Shown here: positions 31,106-34,249 of the stretch, one piece after another
How positions within the stretch are numbered: position 1 is the stretch's first letter
Layout: the number at the start of each line of letters is the position of its first letter
Assembly (NCBI GenBank): GCA_028866575.1
Contig: JAGWHU010000010.1
Location: forward strand, 1-34,249
Length of the DNA: 34,249 nucleotides
From: Candidatus Micrarchaeota archaeon
GTDB taxonomy: Archaea > Micrarchaeota > Micrarchaeia > Micrarchaeales > Micrarchaeaceae
Direction: 5' to 3'
Position numbers and translations under genes: made by a program
Notes under the pieces: generated by a model
What the model saw: the letters and a program-made list of their open reading frames with translations, nothing else
Database searches by the model: none
Told to the model about the DNA's origin: nothing

Positions 31106-31162
31106 TTACCTCTTTCTTTTCTTTGTACTCTTTTTTGCCTTAGATTTTTTTGCTTTTGCCAT
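31106..31162 (-). CDS. Possible 18-residue lysine/arginine-rich mini-protein
   Basis: Minus-strand ATG at 31162 to TAA at 31106 encodes MAKAKKSKAKKSTKKRKR, with 11 of 18 residues Lys or Arg. A palindromic TATA element 50 bases upstream predicts a ~29-base leader with GTGA near the ATG. The preceding minus-strand gene appears to end at its own hairpin before this promoter, so the element is otherwise unexplained. Very short basic proteins of this kind (compare L41e, about 25 residues) exist in ribosomes, but the sequence is not recognisably L41e. It could equally be a chance frame in a T-rich terminator region. Confidence 0.3.
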   Translation of the reverse strand: MAKAKKSKAKKSTKKRKR

Positions 31163-31211
31163 TTCAATTCACTGTTTGCTTTTTTAAGCAATTAATCAAC
31201 ACACTAACAAT

Positions 31212-31223
31212 ATATTTAAATAT
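31212..31223. promoter_or_regulatory. Palindromic TATA element
   Basis: ATATTTAAATAT is a perfect 12-bp palindrome in an intergenic AT-rich region. On the minus strand it is correctly placed for the 18-codon mini-ORF; no plus-strand gene starts downstream. Confidence 0.4.
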
Positions 31224-31328
31224 GATTAACAAATTTGTATTGTGTTGTATAATTATATTTACATTCATAAACTAAAGTATATGCAGGTATATAAAAATAA
31301 GGCAAAAACAACTGCAAATTAAATTATT

Positions 31329-31348
31329 GCGGTGCTTTGGCGCACCGC
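31329..31348 (-). terminator. GC-rich hairpin ending the 31357-31815 gene
   Basis: GCGGTGC and GCACCGC form a 7-bp stem with a 6-base loop, 8 bases beyond the gene's stop codon. On the minus strand it is followed by an A/T-rich run (AATAATTTAATTT), a plausible terminator layout. Confidence 0.5.
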
Positions 31349-31356
31349 TTGAAGAT

Positions 31357-31815
31357 TCAGGCGCGATTCTGCGGTTGCTGGCTCTCCTGTTTTGGGGAAG
31401 AAACCTGCGTCAACGAAGCCCCGCCCCTCTTGCTCTGCTTTTCAATCCTTGCATTTGCAAACTGCAATGCAGGGTCTTCGTCACCTTCGCTGTCCATCCA
31501 TGCCTTTATGTACGTTGCGATGTTCTTGAATGGCTTTGAAAACCTGTCAGTCAGCATGTATGTGTTGCTTTCGTGCTTGAGTATGCCTATCTCAACGCCA
31601 TAGTCAAGATACCTCTTTGCAGTTGCTATGGGGATGTGTTTAGGCACGTTCTTGAGTCTGAGCTCCTTTGACTTCTTCACTGCATGTATCAAAGTCGCAA
31701 ACCTATAGGCCTCGGTCTCGTTCTCGAAGAATATCTTTGCGACATCCTTCACCTTCACCGCCTTCAACTTTTCCTTCAGCGGTGCGTCCTCATACTCCCA
31801 ATATTTTATTCCCAT
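31357..31815 (-). CDS. Winged-helix-like hypothetical protein, 152 aa
   Basis: The region at about residues 35-98 fits a winged helix: TEAYRFATLIHAVKKSKELR, then HIPIATAKRYLDYGVEIGIL as helix-turn-helix, and KHESNTYMLTDRF as the wing. The N-terminus (MGIKYWEYEDAPLKEKL) is charged, and the last ~40 residues are Gln/Ser/Lys-rich and probably disordered. I do not recognise a named family, so it may be a transcription regulator or a protein-binding adaptor. It starts 34 bases after the end of the DRG GTPase gene on the same strand and is probably co-transcribed; a hairpin just beyond its stop looks like a terminator. Confidence 0.65.
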   Translation of the reverse strand: MGIKYWEYEDAPLKEKLKAVKVKDVAKIFFENETEAYRFATLIHAVKKSKELRLKNVPKHIPIATAKRYLDYGVEIGILKHESNTYMLTDRFSKPFKNIATYIKAWMDSEGDEDPALQFANARIEKQSKRGGASLTQVSSPKQESQQPQNRA

Positions 31816-31849
31816 GGTAGTCGTCCTGCATGGTATGCAATATAATATG

Positions 31850-32953
31850 TTACCTATGTTTAATAAATGTTATTGTATCTCCGTTTTTCAAGAGGTGCTC
31901 CGAGCCCACCCTCTGGTTCCTGAATTTCGCGCTAGGTCCTGTTATGTATGCGCACTTGAGGCTGTCAAGTATCTCCGTGTGCACCTTGGCAGCTGCATCC
32001 CCAACCGTTGATGGATACTTCAGTATGAGCGGCTTGGCCGTTTTGTCCTCCTTGGGCCTAAGGTATACCGTAATTATCCCGAGATTGGAGTATATCGCGT
32101 CTTTTAGCGCGTCTATGTTGGTTTTCTCGGTTGCGCTTACAGGCACCACCTGTATCCCATACTTGCTGGATATCTCCTTAGATAGAATCTCGTAGTCCTC
32201 CCTGGTATCTATCTTGTTAAGCGCAACTATCGCCCTCATATAATGGTACTTCCCAGATGCGAGGCCTATGAGATCGTCTATGCTTATGCTTTCGTCTATC
32301 CTCACCCTTGCGTTCGCAATCCCGAACCCCGATATGACTGTCTTGACTTCGCTTTCGCTTAGGCCGGACCTGTTGGTCTCCAATACAACCCCTATGTTAT
32401 TCGGCGATTCCCTTATGTACACCCTGGGCCTCTGCCTGTTTATCATTATGTTCAGGGACTTCAATTCCCCGAGCAATATCCTGAGATGGTCCAGCTTGTC
32501 TATGTCAACAACAAATACTATCAGGTCTGCGACTTTCATTGCGGCGATTACGGATCTCCCGCCTCCGGACCCCAGGTGCGCATTCTCTATGATTCCTGGC
32601 ATGTCAAATATCTGTATGTGCGCGCCATTGTAAATCATTATCCCAGGAACTACCGTGGTTGTAGTGAATTCATATCCTGCTGTCTTTGACCTGGTATTGG
32701 TGAGCGAATTAATGAGCGAGGATTTCCCGGTGCTAGGAAATCCCATCAATGCAACGGTGGAATCGCCGGTCTTCTTGACAAAGAAACCCTTGCCCTTCAT
32801 GCCCTTTCCGGACTCTATTATGTCCTTCTTTACCTGTGATATCTTCTTTCTCAATATCCCAAGGTGCTTGTTGGTCGCTTTGTTGTATTTCGTCTTGGAG
32901 TATTCCTTCGTAAGCTCGTCAAGCCTGTTCTCCAGCGAGGATTTGTCTGCCAT
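31850..32953 (-). CDS. drg: DRG/OBG-family GTPase with TGS domain
   Basis: The 367 residues from MADKSSLENR resemble archaeal/eukaryotic DRG proteins throughout. A basic N-terminal helical part (KYNKATNKHLGILRKKI) leads to G1 GFPSTGKSSLINSL, then YEFTTTTVVPGI, G3 DMPGIIENAHLG, G4 NKID and G5 VSATEKTNIDAL. A C-terminal TGS domain (ITVYLRPKEDKTAKPLILK to EHLLKNGDTITFIKHR) ends the protein. DRG proteins associate with ribosomes and help stalled translation. In-frame ATGs at 32962 and 32977 would add 3 or 8 residues; 32953 is chosen by family length before NKAT. Confidence 0.9.
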   Translation of the reverse strand: MADKSSLENRLDELTKEYSKTKYNKATNKHLGILRKKISQVKKDIIESGKGMKGKGFFVKKTGDSTVALMGFPSTGKSSLINSLTNTRSKTAGYEFTTTTVVPGIMIYNGAHIQIFDMPGIIENAHLGSGGGRSVIAAMKVADLIVFVVDIDKLDHLRILLGELKSLNIMINRQRPRVYIRESPNNIGVVLETNRSGLSESEVKTVISGFGIANARVRIDESISIDDLIGLASGKYHYMRAIVALNKIDTREDYEILSKEISSKYGIQVVPVSATEKTNIDALKDAIYSNLGIITVYLRPKEDKTAKPLILKYPSTVGDAAAKVHTEILDSLKCAYITGPSAKFRNQRVGSEHLLKNGDTITFIKHR

Positions 32954-33018
32954 TTGTATCATTTTGGTGATTGACATAAAGATTTGTAAATCACAGTATT
33001 TGATTTTTACACTCAACT

Positions 33019-33026
33019 TTAAATAT
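33019..33026. promoter_or_regulatory. TATA element between the divergent DRG and surface-protein genes
   Basis: TTTAAATA is the clearest TATA in the 133-base divergent spacer. It could serve the minus-strand DRG gene (predicted start near 32996) and possibly the plus-strand gene. A second AT-rich element (CATATATTA, 33061-33069) would give the plus-strand gene a near-leaderless start. Confidence 0.4.
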
Positions 33027-33086
33027 TGTAGTATCCAATATGAAGAGACGCAACCAGTGACATATATTACAGAAGGTTAAGGAGAA

Positions 33087-34249
33087 ATGTTACGGAGGGT
33101 AAGAAAAACCTTTAAAACCCAAGTACCCAAAAACAGAAACCCAATACCTGAATACGATAAAGCATTGTTTGTATTCATCGCCGCAGTAGTTGTGTCCGCT
33201 TTTGTCATAGCTGCATTTCCAACGCATTCGTACAAGTCCGAATATGTTGGGAAGAAGACACAGTATACCAAGTTTATATCTGCAAATTACATAACTGAGA
33301 ACGGATCGGTTGCACACCAACACGGGCATTACGACTTATTGCTGGTAAGTAATGCGCACGCAACGGGGCGCGGCAACACGGCAAGCGTTTCAAGCACCGG
33401 AGGAAACATATCTGGCAAGCAGTCATATACCTTGCTGCAGCCTGCATCGTTCATGCCCAGCGAGCCTTATACAACAATAGGCAGCTGCGGGTCCCCGTGT
33501 ATTGGCGACAGCGGAGAAACGGTTGCAATAAACATACTGCCGATAGGCGGATCGTACCCGCAAAACTGCGAGCTCTACAACATAACAGGATCCTCACAGC
33601 AGGGCGGCAATGTGACTGTATTCAACTCATCAACTCCAAATACGATTTGGTTCCGGCTGAATTCTGCCACGGGCTCAAACACCTTCTGGTACCAGGCAAT
33701 ATGCACCGACTCGCAGGCGTTCACCACGCACGGCGAGAATATTTCTGTCACGGTGAACAGGTTTCTTGGAACGCCAAGCCTGAATCTGTCAAACGCAACC
33801 ATAGACCAGAGGCAGTCCACTCTTTTCACCGCAACAGCTTATGGCGGTTCTTATCCGTATACATTCAATTACTACATACTAAACAAGGATACCGGAATCC
33901 CAATAGCCCATGAGACATACGCGAACCTTTCACAGAGCAGCAATTCATTCCTTTGGACGCCGCCAGCTTCCTATGCCGGAAACCAGCTGGCGGCATTCGT
34001 AATAGTCACCGACGGGGCCCATACGACAGAATGGTCCCAGATGCAGACGATAAACTATAACATGGTGCCATACGGCACCATAGGCAGCTGCGGTACTCCC
34101 TGCACAATCACAAGCGGCAGCACAATATCTATAAACCTGCTCCCGATAGGCGGATCGTATCCGCAAAACTGCGAGCTATACAACGTGACAGGATCGAGGC
34201 AGCAGGGCTCCAACGTCCTTGTCTATGATTCCGCAACGCCCAACAGCGT
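33087..34249 (+). CDS. N-terminal part of a large repeat-bearing surface protein (3' truncated)
   Basis: The frame is open from ATG 33087 to the window end (at least 387 residues, no stop). The cytoplasmic N-terminus is basic (MLRRVRKTFKTQVPKNRNP), followed by a membrane anchor (ALFVFIAAVVVSAFVIAAF) and a long extracellular Ser/Thr/Asn-rich region. A block beginning TIGSCGSPC and containing LPIGGSYPQNCELYNITGSS recurs 201 residues later as TIGSCGTPC...LPIGGSYPQNCELYNVTGSR, with an Ig-like segment between (LFTATAYGGSYPYTFNYYIL). N-x-S/T sequons are frequent. AAGGAG lies two bases before the ATG. It is probably an adhesin or S-layer-like protein; I do not recognise a named family. Confidence 0.8.
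   Translation, partial: MLRRVRKTFKTQVPKNRNPIPEYDKALFVFIAAVVVSAFVIAAFPTHSYKSEYVGKKTQYTKFISANYITENGSVAHQHGHYDLLLVSNAHATGRGNTASVSSTGGNISGKQSYTLLQPASFMPSEPYTTIGSCGSPCIGDSGETVAINILPIGGSYPQNCELYNITGSSQQGGNVTVFNSSTPNTIWFRLNSATGSNTFWYQAICTDSQAFTTHGENISVTVNRFLGTPSLNLSNATIDQRQSTLFTATAYGGSYPYTFNYYILNKDTGIPIAHETYANLSQSSNSFLWTPPASYAGNQLAAFVIVTDGAHTTEWSQMQTINYNMVPYGTIGSCGTPCTITSGSTISINLLPIGGSYPQNCELYNVTGSRQQGSNVLVYDSATPNS
33540..33592 (+). repeat. Surface-protein repeat block, copy 1
   Basis: DNA encoding PIGGSYPQNCELYNITGS. It matches 34143-34195 with only a few base differences, 603 bases (201 codons) apart. The flanking TIGSCG segments are also repeated. Confidence 0.75.
34143..34195 (+). repeat. Surface-protein repeat block, copy 2
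   Basis: Second copy of the block at 33540-33592, in frame. The protein probably continues with more copies beyond the window. Confidence 0.75.

Larger units (their letters stand above)
31032..31356. other. 325-base region without a long gene
   Basis: This AT-rich stretch lies between SRP54 and the minus-strand winged-helix gene. It holds a hairpin after SRP54 (31069-31088), a minus-strand 18-codon basic mini-ORF (31106-31162), a palindromic TATA element (31212-31223), AT-rich sequence with further TATA-like elements on the plus strand (around 31273-31300) that lead to no recognised gene, and a hairpin (31329-31348) that fits as terminator for the minus-strand gene. I see no tRNA or SRP RNA in it. 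Confidence 0.6.

Noticed and set aside
31327-31603. Plus-strand frames antisense to the winged-helix gene
   Set aside because: They have Cys/Leu-rich composition and no family. The plus-strand TATA-like elements upstream are noted but not enough to call a gene.
1-34249. CRISPR arrays, insertion sequences, integrase or attachment sites
   Set aside because: No regularly spaced repeats, transposase or integrase motifs, or terminal inverted repeats were seen.

Overview
The window reads as archaeal chromosome. It carries aEF-2, the archaeal/eukaryal ribosomal proteins L30e, L7Ae, S28e and L24e, RNA polymerase subunit K, SRP54, a TATA-binding protein, a DRG-type GTPase, two geranylgeranyl-reductase-family flavoproteins and a protein with an archaeal class III (pilin-like) signal. 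Genes are tightly packed, GC content is about one half, and there are no mobile elements, CRISPR arrays or rRNA/tRNA genes. Small cell-surface, winged-helix and orphan proteins together with a complex I membrane arm suggest a small-genome acidophile-type lineage such as Micrarchaeota (ARMAN-like). That placement is inference, not something the sequence proves.

Layout. 1-1296: end of an unknown gene, an HTH protein and an orphan. 1473-3106: geranylgeranyl reductase and rpoK, tail to tail with a metallophosphoesterase. 3902-9446: site-2 protease with a CBS-like tail, SMC and an S26 signal peptidase, tail to tail with a pilin-signal/LamG surface protein. 10421-14461: L30e-S12-S7-EF-2-ASCH. 14576-15477: L7Ae-S28e-L24e. 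15529-19158: poorly known small genes around a heavily sequon-bearing surface protein. 19336-26433: nuoH-I-J-K-L-M-N followed by a SemiSWEET-like protein. 26475-29678: second reductase-family flavoprotein, divergent from a one-repeat TBP and an orphan, then a glycosyltransferase. 29724-31031: SRP54. 31106-33016: an 18-codon basic mini-ORF, a winged-helix protein and a DRG/OBG GTPase. 33087-end: start of a large repeat-bearing surface protein.

Expression signals are consistent. The first genes of transcription units usually have an AT-rich TATA box 20-30 bases before the start codon, which implies leaderless mRNAs. Internal genes often have GTGAT or GGTG a few bases before the start, matching the archaeal anti-Shine-Dalgarno sequence. 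This supports several TTG starts. Three convergent gene pairs share their stop codons in 4-bp overlaps.

The observations most worth a second look are: a TBP with only one of the usual two repeats; a hairpin with a box C/D-like core that ends exactly at the L7Ae start codon and buries its ribosome-binding site; a complex I cluster with the whole pumping arm plus NuoI but no NuoA/B/C/D beside it; an EF-2 whose P-loop Asp is His; a 16-bp palindrome just upstream of the nuo TATA box; and a conserved-looking gene whose reading frame extends upstream to an ACG codon.
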